A DNA stretch of 18,166 nucleotides, from positions 30,634 through 48,799 of the forward strand of contig PASL01000011.1 of the NCBI GenBank assembly GCA_002712125.1, in the 5' to 3' direction. Of this stretch, positions 7,498 through 15,735 are shown one piece after another (the first letter of the stretch is position 1; each line of letters starts with the position of its first letter). Under the pieces are notes generated by a model. It saw only the letters and a program-made list of their open reading frames with translations, did not search any database and was not told where the DNA came from. Source of the stretch: Chloroflexota bacterium (lineage in GTDB: Bacteria > Chloroflexota > Dehalococcoidia > Lucifugimonadales > Lucifugimonadaceae). Both the position numbers and the translations under genes were made by a program.

Positions 7498-7692
7498 TTA
7501 TGAGTGCGCCATGTCACTACCGCAACACATTGGAGACTTAATCTTCCCACATCCATCCGGGCATGTAGAAATATTTACGGTGCTACCATCATCTTTGGTA
7601 ATTACATCTGGAACTAAAGCTTTTCCGCAAGCTGCACATGTTAAGCCATTTATTGACATTCCACAGCCAACTGAGCAAGTGTATGTAGTCAT
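7498..7692 (-). CDS. Small Cys-rich, probably zinc-binding protein
   Basis: A 64-residue protein with eight cysteines arranged like two metal sites: Cys6 and Cys10 (CSVGC) with Cys19 and Cys22 (CAAC), then Cys44 and Cys48 (CPDGC) with adjacent Cys56 and Cys57. The pattern suggests a zinc-ribbon-like fold or a metal-binding mini-protein; redox or iron-sulfur roles cannot be excluded. Despite its size the gene call is well supported: AGGAG (7702-7698) sits 5 bases before the ATG, the cysteine pattern is regular, and the other strand holds no plausible gene. It is divergent from the amidase gene and upstream of argS. I cannot name a characterised family. Confidence 0.85.
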   Translation of the reverse strand: MTTYTCSVGCGMSINGLTCAACGKALVPDVITKDDGSTVNISTCPDGCGKIKSPMCCGSDMAHS

Positions 7693-7697
7693 TGATA

Positions 7698-7702
7698 CTC
7701 CT
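7698..7702 (-). promoter_or_regulatory. Shine-Dalgarno site of the Cys-rich protein gene
   Basis: On the minus strand AGGAG stands 5 bases before the ATG at 7692-7690. It supports this short gene as truly translated, since most neighbouring genes lack so good a site. Confidence 0.7.
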
Positions 7703-7788
7703 AATTATTTTTTATATGTTTATAATGATACTAGATTTTATTTAAAAATAAACTTAGATTTTTATACACAAATGAATAAAAAAATATT

Positions 7789-9123
7789 ATGAAAGAAATT
7801 TATACCAAAGAAAGCATAAAGTTACTCAACAAATTACTAAAGAACAACAATATTACTGTAACTCAAATTTTAGATAAATCTTTCGAAAGGATACAAAAAT
7901 ATCGAACACTTACTAATTCTTGGATTGAAGTTTGGAATAAAGAAGCCTACGATATCGCAGAAAAATTAGATAAAAAGAAAAATAATAAAAATACAAATAT
8001 TCTTTTTGGTATACCAATCGGCCTAAAAGATTTGATTAACTATAAAGGTAAAAATACCACTCAAGGAATTAAAAATTATAATTGCTTTTCCAATGAAAAT
8101 GCTGAAATAGTTAAAAAAATTTTAGATCTTGAAATGATACCTATAGGCAAACAGAATTTAGTTGAGATCGCATTTGGAATAACCGGACATAATCCTTCCT
8201 TAGGTAACATTAAGAACCCCTTAAACATCAAGTATATTCCTGGAGGTTCTAGTTCTGGGTCGGTTGTTTCAACAGTCACCGGTATGACCCCTATATCATT
8301 AGGAACAGATACTGGAGGTTCCATAAGAATTCCTTCATCAATGTGCGGTGCAGTAGGATTCAAACCAACATTTGGAATGCTGAGCTTAATTGGTGTAAAA
8401 ACTCTTTCAGAATCTTTGGATCATTTAGGGGTTATCACTAATAATGTTGATGACAATAAACTTTTCTTTCAAAAAGTTATAGGGTTGAAAAAAAATAACT
8501 TAAATCTCCCAAAAAAATTAAAAATCCTAATTCCTATCAATAAAAGATTTAATGAAATATCATCAGAGTGCGTTAAAAAAAATTTTGAGAGTTTTATAAA
8601 TATTATAAGTAAAGTAGGTATTGATATAGAATATATGAATATGCCTTGGCTAGACAAAGCAAGAAAAATCACACTAGATATATTATTGGCTGAAGCATAT
8701 AACAATCACAAACGAAAATATGAAGAAAAAAAAGTTAGCAAATATATATTAGATAGATTGAAAAACGGAAAAAATATTACAATGGAAGAACTAAAAATTG
8801 CAAAAATAAATAAGGATATATTCACCACAAAAATGGAAAAAATCTTGGACAAATTTGATGCAATTATTAGTCCTACAATTCCGATTGAAACTCCTACTAT
8901 TGAAGAATCTGAGCCACTTAAAACTGAAAATAAAAATAGCCTTATCGCTGAGTTTACAAGTATTTATAATCTTACAGGTCAACCATCTATTACTATACCA
9001 ATGGGGAAAGATAATAATGGTCTACCAATGGGAGTTATGATTTCTGGGAAAAAACATTCAGATATTAAGATTCTCAATATAGCAAAACTTTTTGAAAAAT
9101 TAATCACTGAAAATGAAAAATAA
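7789..9123 (+). CDS. Amidase-signature family hydrolase
   Basis: A 444-residue member of the amidase signature family, distinct from the GatA encoded at 3317-4771. The catalytic triad is complete: Lys80 in IPIGLKD, Ser154 in IPGGSSSGS and Ser178 in DTGGSIRIPSS, with the usual 24-residue spacing between the serines. It is shorter than GatA and the sequences around the motifs differ, so a small-molecule amide hydrolase is more likely than a second tRNA amidotransferase subunit; the substrate is unknown. It begins a plus-strand run in which its last 11 bases overlap a SPOUT methyltransferase gene, which in turn overlaps an MFS transporter gene. One inference is that the transporter imports or exports a compound linked to this enzyme. 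No strong ribosome site is seen before the ATG. Confidence 0.9.
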   Translation: MKEIYTKESIKLLNKLLKNNNITVTQILDKSFERIQKYRTLTNSWIEVWNKEAYDIAEKLDKKKNNKNTNILFGIPIGLKDLINYKGKNTTQGIKNYNCFSNENAEIVKKILDLEMIPIGKQNLVEIAFGITGHNPSLGNIKNPLNIKYIPGGSSSGSVVSTVTGMTPISLGTDTGGSIRIPSSMCGAVGFKPTFGMLSLIGVKTLSESLDHLGVITNNVDDNKLFFQKVIGLKKNNLNLPKKLKILIPINKRFNEISSECVKKNFESFINIISKVGIDIEYMNMPWLDKARKITLDILLAEAYNNHKRKYEEKKVSKYILDRLKNGKNITMEELKIAKINKDIFTTKMEKILDKFDAIISPTIPIETPTIEESEPLKTENKNSLIAEFTSIYNLTGQPSITIPMGKDNNGLPMGVMISGKKHSDIKILNIAKLFEKLITENEK

Positions 9124-9604
9124 ACTTCATAGGTATATTTCTAGAAAATCAACACTAAATAGAAGGGGATTTGCATGTATTGGATTATCAAATCCTCAAG
9201 ATGGTGTTAACATAGGTCATGCCCTTAGAGCTGCATTATGTTTTGACGTAAGAATGGTAATTTTAGAAAATCCTGGTAAAAATATTAACATAAAGAAACT
9301 ACTAACTGATCCAGGTAAAACTTATAGGCACATACCTATAATTACAACGAATGATATTTTAGATATAGTTCCTACTGATTGTGAAATTATTGGGGTAGAA
9401 TTAAATCCTAAATCAAATGATTTAAGAAAATTCGAACATCCAGAGAGAGGATGCTATATATTTGGACCTGAAAATGGATCAATTAGTGATAAATTACTAA
9501 AAAAATGTAGTTCAATTGTAAGTATTCCTACAACTGTATCGCTAAATTTAGGAATGACTGTAAATATCACAATGTATGACAGATTACTAAAAACCCAACA
9601 ATGA
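9113..9604 (+). CDS. TrmH/SpoU-family (SPOUT) RNA 2'-O-methyltransferase
   Basis: A compact 163-residue SPOUT-class methyltransferase that would transfer a methyl group from S-adenosylmethionine to a ribose 2'-OH in tRNA or rRNA. Motif 1 is visible as NPQDGVNIGHALRAA (Asn33 and Arg39), motif 2 as FGPENGSIS (117-125) and motif 3 as IPTTVSLNLGMTVNITMYDRL (about 138-158). Motif 3 is a little diverged from the usual SLNVSVA form. The absence of an N-terminal RNA-binding extension and the short length resemble TrmL-type enzymes, but the target cannot be fixed. The start lies inside the amidase gene (11-base overlap) and the stop overlaps the next ATG (ATGA), so translational coupling is likely. 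The link to amidase and transporter is probably operonic convenience. Confidence 0.9.
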   Translation: MKNKLHRYISRKSTLNRRGFACIGLSNPQDGVNIGHALRAALCFDVRMVILENPGKNINIKKLLTDPGKTYRHIPIITTNDILDIVPTDCEIIGVELNPKSNDLRKFEHPERGCYIFGPENGSISDKLLKKCSSIVSIPTTVSLNLGMTVNITMYDRLLKTQQ

Positions 9605-10839
9605 TGAAAAACATTAAATCTAAAAATATTTTTTACGGATGGTACATAGTTGCAGCATCATCAATAAATAACGGAATAGGAGGATCGGTTCACTGGAAAG
9701 GTTTTACAGTTTTCTTCATACCTTTATCTCAAAGTTTAGGGTTAACCTCAGCACAAACAGCAATACCATTCGCATTGTCTAGAGCTGAAAATGGAATACT
9801 TGGCCCCATCACAGGCTGGCTATTAGATAAGTATGGAGTAAAAAAATTAATGCTAATAGGTACCTTTGTCACGGGTATCGGTTACATACTTCTTTCATTT
9901 ACTACATCATTTTTAAGTTTTGTAATTATATATCTTTTTGTTATATCAATAGGTTCTAGTACAGCTTTTATGCAAGCATCTATGGCTGCAATAAATAAAT
10001 GGTTTATAAGAAAAAGAGGCCTGGCTATGTCTATTAATAATGCCTCTTTCAGGTTAGGAGGAGCATTACTTGTACCATTATTATCTGTTTCCGTTATAAA
10101 CTTGGGTTGGGAAAAATCGTCCATGATAGTTGGAGTTCTGATAATTGTAATCATAATGCCACTATCATTTATTTTTAAAAAATCTCCAGAATCTATGGGT
10201 CTTTACCCAGATGGAGAAAAATTAACTATAAAAGAAAAAAAATCTATCCGATTTTCCACTGATGATTGGACCACAAAAGAAGCAATGAAAACTAAAGTCT
10301 ACTGGTTATTAGTTTTTGCAACCATGCTTCGTATTGCGGTACATGGTACAATTTTTCTTCACTTTATACCTATATTAGTATGGAAAGGAGAATCTCAACA
10401 GGCTTCTGCAAATTTAATTGGTTTACTTGCTCTTTTTTCAGTACCATTAATTATTTTTTTTGGATGGCTTGGTGATAAGTATGGTAGACCAAAACTACTT
10501 TTATTATGCTACTGCTCAGCATCTATATCATTATTATTATTAAATCAAGTAGATTCTACATTAACAATTTTTCTAGCATTATTATTATTTAGCGGTACTG
10601 AAATTGGAGCTGGAATGAATTGGTCTTTAGTTGGTGACTTTTTCGGTAGAGAAAATTTCGCAACAATTAGAGGATCAATGGCACCAATTTATAATATATC
10701 TTTATTCACAATGCCTATTGCAGCAGGTTGGGTTAAAGATACCACTGATTCATATGAAATAGTTCTAATTGCTGGTGCAATTATGCTTTTATTATCTGGA
10801 TTACTATTTGGTATTCTAAAAAAACCATCTAGGAATTAG
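9601..10839 (+). CDS. Major facilitator superfamily transporter
   Basis: A 412-residue integral membrane protein with the hydrophobic pattern of about 12 transmembrane helices. The start FYGWYIVAA (11-19) is common in the oxalate/formate and monocarboxylate-type MFS groups. The MFS motif A appears after helix 2 as GWLLDKYGVKK (72-82) and again in the second half as GWLGDKYGRPK (around 288-298), marking the two six-helix halves. The substrate is unknown; organic anions are a reasonable guess from the N-terminal type. ATG at 9601 overlaps the stop of the methyltransferase gene, and a second ATG at 9604 could also be used. The 3' end lies two bases from the tRNA-Pro on the other strand and contains that tRNA's candidate terminator. 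Confidence 0.92.
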   Translation: MMKNIKSKNIFYGWYIVAASSINNGIGGSVHWKGFTVFFIPLSQSLGLTSAQTAIPFALSRAENGILGPITGWLLDKYGVKKLMLIGTFVTGIGYILLSFTTSFLSFVIIYLFVISIGSSTAFMQASMAAINKWFIRKRGLAMSINNASFRLGGALLVPLLSVSVINLGWEKSSMIVGVLIIVIIMPLSFIFKKSPESMGLYPDGEKLTIKEKKSIRFSTDDWTTKEAMKTKVYWLLVFATMLRIAVHGTIFLHFIPILVWKGESQQASANLIGLLALFSVPLIIFFGWLGDKYGRPKLLLLCYCSASISLLLLNQVDSTLTIFLALLLFSGTEIGAGMNWSLVGDFFGRENFATIRGSMAPIYNISLFTMPIAAGWVKDTTDSYEIVLIAGAIMLLLSGLLFGILKKPSRN

Positions 10840-10845
10840 TATGGT
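10818..10845 (-). terminator. Candidate intrinsic terminator of tRNA-Pro, inside the MFS 3' end
   Basis: In minus-strand RNA, ACCAT (10845-10841) pairs with ATGGT (10828-10824). A CTA/TAG extension, one bulged A and the loop ATTCC complete the hairpin, which is followed by a T run ending at 10818. The 5' arm is formed by the tRNA's own discriminator base and CCA. The stem is short, so this is a moderate call; no U run follows in the plus direction. Confidence 0.4.
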
Positions 10846-10918
10846 CGGGGCGACAGGATTTGAACCTGTGACCTCTGCACCCCCAGTGCAACGCGCTACC
10901 GAGCTGCGCCACGCCCCG
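10842..10918 (-). tRNA. tRNA-Pro (anticodon GGG)
   Basis: A complete 77-base cloverleaf with encoded CCA. The acceptor stem CGGGGCG pairs with CGCCCCG, starting with the C1-G72 pair typical of bacterial tRNAPro, and the discriminator is A73. The D stem is GCGC/GCGC. The anticodon stem TTGCA/TGCAG encloses the loop CTGGGGG, with anticodon GGG at 10884-10882. The T arm is ACAGG-TTCAAAT-CCTGT. It is GC-rich against a very AT-rich background, as expected for a structural RNA. Anticodon GGG reads CCC and CCU codons. It is transcribed divergently from prfB and ends two bases from the MFS stop. Confidence 0.97.
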
Positions 10919-10983
10919 TTCCTTTTTTATATATTTTACGAATTATTATAAAAAAACATAAGTTATTATTTTATATAATGAAT

Positions 10984-10992
10984 TGATATAAT
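10984..10992 (+). promoter_or_regulatory. Candidate extended -10 promoter for prfB
   Basis: TGATATAAT is a perfect extended -10 (TGnTATAAT), about 30 bases before the prfB ATG. No good -35 lies 16-18 bases upstream (TTATTA at most), which extended -10 promoters can tolerate. A second TATAAT at 10974-10979 lacks the TG and a -35. The sequence is AT-rich, so chance matches are possible. Confidence 0.4.
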
Positions 10993-11021
10993 TAATATTA
11001 AAAGAAAAATTTATTAAGATT

Positions 11022-12117
11022 ATGAACCCTATACTTTCAGACTCCAAGATATTATTAGATAGAATTGAACAAATTGTGAGGCGTCTTTGACCTTGCGACA
11101 ATAGACAGAAATATAAAAATTCTTGAAGAAGAAATAAATACTGAAAATTTTTGGGATGATTCAATTAAAGCTCAAAAATTGATGCGTCAACTATCCTTTA
11201 TGAGGTCAGAATCTTCAAAATGGACTGAAATAAAAGAACAAATCCACACTAATTCTAGCCTACTAAAAATTGCATTTGAAGAAAATGATGAAGAATACCT
11301 TAACCAGCTGATTGAAGAGAATAAAACACTAGAAAACAACTTAAATAATCTAGAAATTGAACTCCAATTACGAGATGAATATGATAAAAACTCAGCATTA
11401 TTAAGTATAAAGCAAGGAGCAGGTGGCGTTGATTCTCAAGATTGGGCAGAGATGTTATTAAGAATGTATCGTAGATGGGGTGATTTAAGAAATTATAAAA
11501 CAGATATTTTGGATTATAATTCTGGAGATGAAGCAGGTATAAAAAGTGCAACGTTAAAAGTTGAAGGTGATTATGCATATGGTTACTTGAAATCAGAAAA
11601 AGGTACTCATCGTCTCGTTAGATTATCTCCGTTTGATACAGATCATAGAAGACATACAAGTTTTGCTTTAGTAGAAGTTTTACCTGAAGTAGAAAATGAT
11701 GAAGAAATAAAAATAAATTCTGATGACATTAGAATCGATGTTTTTAGAGCTAGTGGCAATGGAGGTCAAAGCGTACAGAAAAATTCGACCGCTGTTAGAA
11801 TAACTCATATTCCTACTAATATTGTAATATCGGTTCAAAATGAAAGATCTCAGTTTCAGAACAAAGAAGTTGCATTAAAAATTTTACATTCTAAGCTTTT
11901 AGATATAAAGCTTGAAGAGCAGAAAAAAGAAAGACAAAAAATTAAAGGTGAGCATGTTGCTGCAGAATTTGGTAGTCAAATAAGGAGTTATATATTACAT
12001 CCTTATAAGATGGTAAAAGATCATAGAACAAATTTCGAAACTAAAGATGCTGAATCTGTTCTAAATGGAAAAATTGATAGTTTCTTAAAATCATATCTAA
12101 ATTCAAAAATAAAGTAG
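11022..12117 (+). CDS. prfB: Peptide chain release factor 2, programmed +1 frameshift
   Basis: RF2 releases finished proteins at UGA and UAA. The gene is in two frames: ATG 11022 to CTT 11085-11087 (22 codons), then an in-frame TGA at 11088-11090. Shifting +1 over T11088 continues GAC... to the TAG at 12117, giving 364 residues, as in typical RF2. The second frame shows the RF2-specific stop-codon tripeptide SPF at 202-204 and the catalytic GGQ at 247-249 in SGNGGQSVQKN. The first part alone would yield a 22-residue peptide, and a start within the second frame (for example 11179) would lose the N-terminal helices, so joining the frames is correct. The downstream peptide-transport genes begin 8 bases after its stop. 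Confidence 0.96.
11077..11091 (+). other. RF2 programmed +1 frameshift site
   Basis: The bases GTGAGG CGT CTT TGA C form the classical RF2 recoding element: a Shine-Dalgarno-like GAGG three bases before the slippery CTT codon, the in-frame stop TGA, and C as the following base. When RF2 is scarce, termination at UGA is slow and the ribosome slips +1 from CUU to UUU, which closes an autoregulatory loop. The layout matches the E. coli element, with the GG run shortened. Confidence 0.95.
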
Positions 12118-12125
12118 GATAAAAG

Positions 12126-13862
12126 ATGAAAAGATTAATTCATTCATTATTAGTAATATTAACTATATTATTGGTAAGTTGTGGTTCAAATAATGATCAG
12201 AATTTCGATGCTGACTGCGAAACAGAAATACAATCAAGCGAGAATACAGTTCAAGGTTCAAAGAGTAATTTAGCACCCTCATTATTAGAAAATTATCAAG
12301 ACTCAGATGAGAGTAAATTTGGTGGAGAAATTAATTTATTATGGTCAGATCCTCCAACATTAGACCCTCATTTAACAACTGATAATACTTCAATAGGAAT
12401 TGTTGTTGAAATTTTTTCTGGTTTGGTAAAACTAAGTTCCAATCAAACTAATTCTGTAGTAGGAGACCTTGCAGAATCTTGGAGTATCAGTGAAGACGAA
12501 ACTACATACGATTTTACTTTACGTCCTAATTTAAAGTTTTCTGATGGAGAATTATTATCTGCAGAAGATGTAAAATGGTCATTGGAAAGAGCTGCTAATC
12601 CCAAAACCGGCTCTTCAGTAGCTGAAGAATTTCTTGGAGATATTATAGGTATAAGGGATATAATAGACGGGAAAAAATTAACTACAAATGGAATCTCAGT
12701 ACTAAATGATAGAACTATAAGAATAAAAATAGATGCACCAAAGACTTATTTTCTTTCTAAACTTTCGTATCCAACTGCTTTTATCTTAAGCAAAAAAAAT
12801 ATTGAAGATAAAAATAATAATTGGCTTGAATCACCAGTAGGAACAGGGCCATTTATACTAAAAGATTACACTGTGGGAAAAGAAATAATTTTAAATAGGA
12901 ATGATTATTATTGGGATAAAAAAGCTTATTTAGAAAAAATAGTATTTAATCTAGCTGGTGGGGTTCCAATGGCTATGTATGAAAACGACGAAATCGACAT
13001 AACTGGCGTAACTTTAGCAGACTTGGAAAGAGTAGAAGACAAATGTTCAGATTTAAATAATGATCTTGTTACTATACCTCCAAGTCATTCAATATCGTAC
13101 ATAGGATTTAACATAAATAAGCCTCCATTTGACGATACTAAGTTTAGACAGGCATTAAACCATGCTATCGATAAGCAACTTATTGCAGAACAGGTATTTT
13201 CAAATTTAGTTATTCCAGCAGATGGAATAATACCTCCAAATTTTCCAGGCTATTCAGAAAAAATATCTTCTTTGGGATTTAATTTAGAAAAAGCAAAGTC
13301 ATTATTAGTTGAATCAAAATATGCATCATATAATGGTGATTCAAATACACCAGAAATAGATACAAGCGAAATACCAAGAATAACTTTAACTATACCTGGT
13401 TCGGGTGGATCTCCTGGTTTTACTACTGAAATAATTGCAGATATGTGGAGAGAAAATTTGGGTATAGATATAAATATTCAGCAGGTTGAATGGGCTACGT
13501 TTATACAAGATTTGCATAAGGGTAGATTACAAGCATGGAGCGGTTTAGCATGGGAAGCTGATTACCCTGATCCACAAACATTTATAGATGTTTTATTTAG
13601 GTCAGATAGTTCTATAAACTACGGATCATACAATAATAAAAATGTAGATAATTTTATTAATCAGGCTCAGATTGAACAAGATGCTACAAGTAGATACAAG
13701 TTGTATAACCAAGCAGAGCAAATAATCATAGATGAAGCGCCGTGGTTACCATTATGGTGGGGGACAGAATCAATATCATTGGTCAAGCCAAGAGTAAAAA
13801 ATCTTAAGTTTTATTCACTTAGTATATCTAGATTTAAGGATGTATGGATTAAAGATAACTAA
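12126..13862 (+). CDS. Peptide/oligopeptide ABC transporter substrate-binding lipoprotein
   Basis: A 578-residue family 5 extracellular solute-binding protein (DppA/OppA class) that captures peptides or similar solutes outside the membrane. The signal peptide ends in the lipobox LLVSC with Cys19 as the lipid-modified residue, followed by an acidic, Ser/Asn-rich linker (about 20-65). The binding domain starts at GGEINLLWSDPPTLDPHL, with the family pattern LAESWSISEDETTYDFTLRP and KFSDGELLSAEDVKWSLER near 115-155, and ends with EAPWLPLWWGTESISLVKP. The start follows the prfB stop by 8 bases, with TAGGAT overlapping that stop. Its stop shares a base with the following permease ATG. The substrate could be peptides, nickel or glycosides; peptides are the default guess. 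Confidence 0.94.
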   Translation: MKRLIHSLLVILTILLVSCGSNNDQNFDADCETEIQSSENTVQGSKSNLAPSLLENYQDSDESKFGGEINLLWSDPPTLDPHLTTDNTSIGIVVEIFSGLVKLSSNQTNSVVGDLAESWSISEDETTYDFTLRPNLKFSDGELLSAEDVKWSLERAANPKTGSSVAEEFLGDIIGIRDIIDGKKLTTNGISVLNDRTIRIKIDAPKTYFLSKLSYPTAFILSKKNIEDKNNNWLESPVGTGPFILKDYTVGKEIILNRNDYYWDKKAYLEKIVFNLAGGVPMAMYENDEIDITGVTLADLERVEDKCSDLNNDLVTIPPSHSISYIGFNINKPPFDDTKFRQALNHAIDKQLIAEQVFSNLVIPADGIIPPNFPGYSEKISSLGFNLEKAKSLLVESKYASYNGDSNTPEIDTSEIPRITLTIPGSGGSPGFTTEIIADMWRENLGIDINIQQVEWATFIQDLHKGRLQAWSGLAWEADYPDPQTFIDVLFRSDSSINYGSYNNKNVDNFINQAQIEQDATSRYKLYNQAEQIIIDEAPWLPLWWGTESISLVKPRVKNLKFYSLSISRFKDVWIKDN

Positions 13863-14800
13863 TGCTTGTATATATAACCAGAAGAATATTATGGACACCA
13901 GTTTTACTAATAATTTCAACTTTTTTTGTTTTTTTTATGGGTACTGTTGCACCCGGTGATCCAGCTGAACTAAAACTTGGCAACAAAGCAACTCCAGAAA
14001 GAATAGAAAAATTGAGAGATGAAATGGGATTGAACGAACCATTATCTACTCAATATATTAAATATATCTCTAAAGCCATAAAAGGTGACTTTGGTGAAAG
14101 CTACACCTATTCAGGGAAAAAAGTAAGTACGATTATAGGACCTAAATTACTTGTAACACTTCAACTAAATCTAATCGCTTCGTTTTTAGCTATATTCATA
14201 GGTATACCTTTAGGTTTTTATGCTGCCAAAAATCATAAGACTAAACTAGATCCACTAATAGTTCTCAGCAGTTTAATAATCTATGCAATTCCTGTTTTTC
14301 TTATAGCCCCATTATTAATTTTATTTTTTTCAGTATATCTTAATTGGGTACCTGCTTCTGGATGGAATGGTACTTTTTCATCTTCCACTATTCTTCCCGC
14401 ATTAACTGTTGGAATACCTGGTTCAGCGATATATATTAGGCACATGAGGTCTAGTACTTTAGATGTAATTAATCAAGATTATGTTCGAACAGCTTATTCT
14501 AAAGGATTAACGAATTTTCAAATTACTACTAAACACATAATTCGAAATGCTTTACTTCCTATCTTAACTTTACTTGGCTTTACGATAGCAGGTATATTTA
14601 GTGGTTCATTAATAGTTGAAATTATATATGGTATTCCTGGTGTAGCAAGATTATCTTTAGATGCAATTTTTCAGAGAGATTTTCCTATTCTTACAGCTTT
14701 TGTAATGATAGGTTCAGTTTCATTGATTTTTGGAAATTTAATTATCGACTTAGCATATACAATCATAGACCCAAGAATAAGATTAAGTGAAAAAAATTGA
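13862..14800 (+). CDS. Peptide-type ABC transporter permease, DppB/OppB-like
   Basis: A 312-residue inner-membrane permease of the binding-protein-dependent type, with about six transmembrane helices. It has the DppB-class N-terminal part: first helix, then PGDPAELKLG at 31-40, a soluble stretch DEMGLNEPLSTQYIKYI and GDFGESYTYSGKKV. The EAA-type loop that contacts the ATPase lies near 207-234 (YVRTAYSKGLTNFQITTKH, then RNALLPI), and the C-terminus has VEIIYGIPGVARLSLDAI. The start A is the last base of the binding-protein stop codon (TAATG), a tight translational coupling. It should pair with the next gene to form the channel. Confidence 0.95.
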   Translation: MLVYITRRILWTPVLLIISTFFVFFMGTVAPGDPAELKLGNKATPERIEKLRDEMGLNEPLSTQYIKYISKAIKGDFGESYTYSGKKVSTIIGPKLLVTLQLNLIASFLAIFIGIPLGFYAAKNHKTKLDPLIVLSSLIIYAIPVFLIAPLLILFFSVYLNWVPASGWNGTFSSSTILPALTVGIPGSAIYIRHMRSSTLDVINQDYVRTAYSKGLTNFQITTKHIIRNALLPILTLLGFTIAGIFSGSLIVEIIYGIPGVARLSLDAIFQRDFPILTAFVMIGSVSLIFGNLIIDLAYTIIDPRIRLSEKN

Positions 14801-15732
14801 ACACATTTGAAAATATACAAAAATTTAAGATAAAAATTTTTCAAAAAAAACTAATATCAATCTGTGTTTTCTTTATAGTTTCTATTTATCTTATTGGTAT
14901 ATTTGCACCCTTGATAGCTACCCATGATTATAATTCAATAGATTTATATAACACCCAAAATTCTCCGTCAAAAGAAAATATATTAGGGACAGATAAACTT
15001 GGTAGAGATATTTTTAGCAGGGTGGTATGGGGAATACAAACCACGGTAATTATAACATTTACCACATTATTTACAGGTACTTTACTTTTAGGTGTATCTA
15101 TGGGTTTAATAAGCGGATATTTTAGGGGGAAAACTGATATTTTTGTAATGCGTTTAGGTGAAATTGTATCTTCGTTTCCAGAAATTTTCTTAATTATTTT
15201 GTTAGCTGCTACTATAAGGCCAAGAATCGTTAACTTTATCTATAATATAGAAGATAAATTCAATTTATCTGGACTGGCAAATTCAGGAATAATTGATTAT
15301 TTCGTAGTTGGTATAGCTTTACTACCTCTAAGTTGGTTTGGAACCATGCGATTAATAAGAGGACAAGTACTAATTGTTAGAGAATTAGAATACATTCAAG
15401 CCTCTCAAGCGATGGGAACCTCAAATTTTCGAATTATATTTTTTCATGTTTTACCTAATGTAATAAGTCCAGTAATAGTTTCTGCAAGTTTTGGAATAGG
15501 TGCAATAGCATTATCTGAAGTTGTATTAAGTTTTTTTGGAATAGGCGTTCAACCTCCAAAACCTAGCTTAGGGGTAATGATTAATGATGTTACCTCTAGA
15601 GGAGCTACGAGTGTATCAGTACTAAGGGATCATCCGGAGCAATTGCTTCCTCCAATAATAATTATTTGGATTTTGATTCTATCTTGGAACGTTGTTGGAG
15701 ACTATATTAATGAAAAAATTAACCCTAGATAG
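14797..15732 (+). CDS. Peptide-type ABC transporter permease, DppC/OppC-like
   Basis: A 311-residue second permease subunit. The DppC hallmark LGTDKLGRDIFSRVVWG is at 63-79, after the first transmembrane helix and a short periplasmic-type loop. The EAA loop is near 199-221 (EYIQASQAMGTSNFRIIFFH, then VLPN), and the C-terminal helix contains ILILSWNVVGDYI. The start is TTG at 14797, overlapping the DppB-like stop as TTGA; no ATG gives a better fit. The gene ends three bases before rpsI on the other strand, so no ATPase (DppD/DppF type) gene follows. The complete transporter must borrow ATPases encoded elsewhere. Confidence 0.95.
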   Translation: MNTFENIQKFKIKIFQKKLISICVFFIVSIYLIGIFAPLIATHDYNSIDLYNTQNSPSKENILGTDKLGRDIFSRVVWGIQTTVIITFTTLFTGTLLLGVSMGLISGYFRGKTDIFVMRLGEIVSSFPEIFLIILLAATIRPRIVNFIYNIEDKFNLSGLANSGIIDYFVVGIALLPLSWFGTMRLIRGQVLIVRELEYIQASQAMGTSNFRIIFFHVLPNVISPVIVSASFGIGAIALSEVVLSFFGIGVQPPKPSLGVMINDVTSRGATSVSVLRDHPEQLLPPIIIIWILILSWNVVGDYINEKINPR

Positions 15733-15735
15733 ATT

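Noticed and set aside
7164..7792. Plus-strand open frames at 7164-7460 and 7511-7792
   Set aside because: The first is antisense to argS and the second antisense to the Cys-rich gene, running into the amidase upstream region; neither resembles a protein family.
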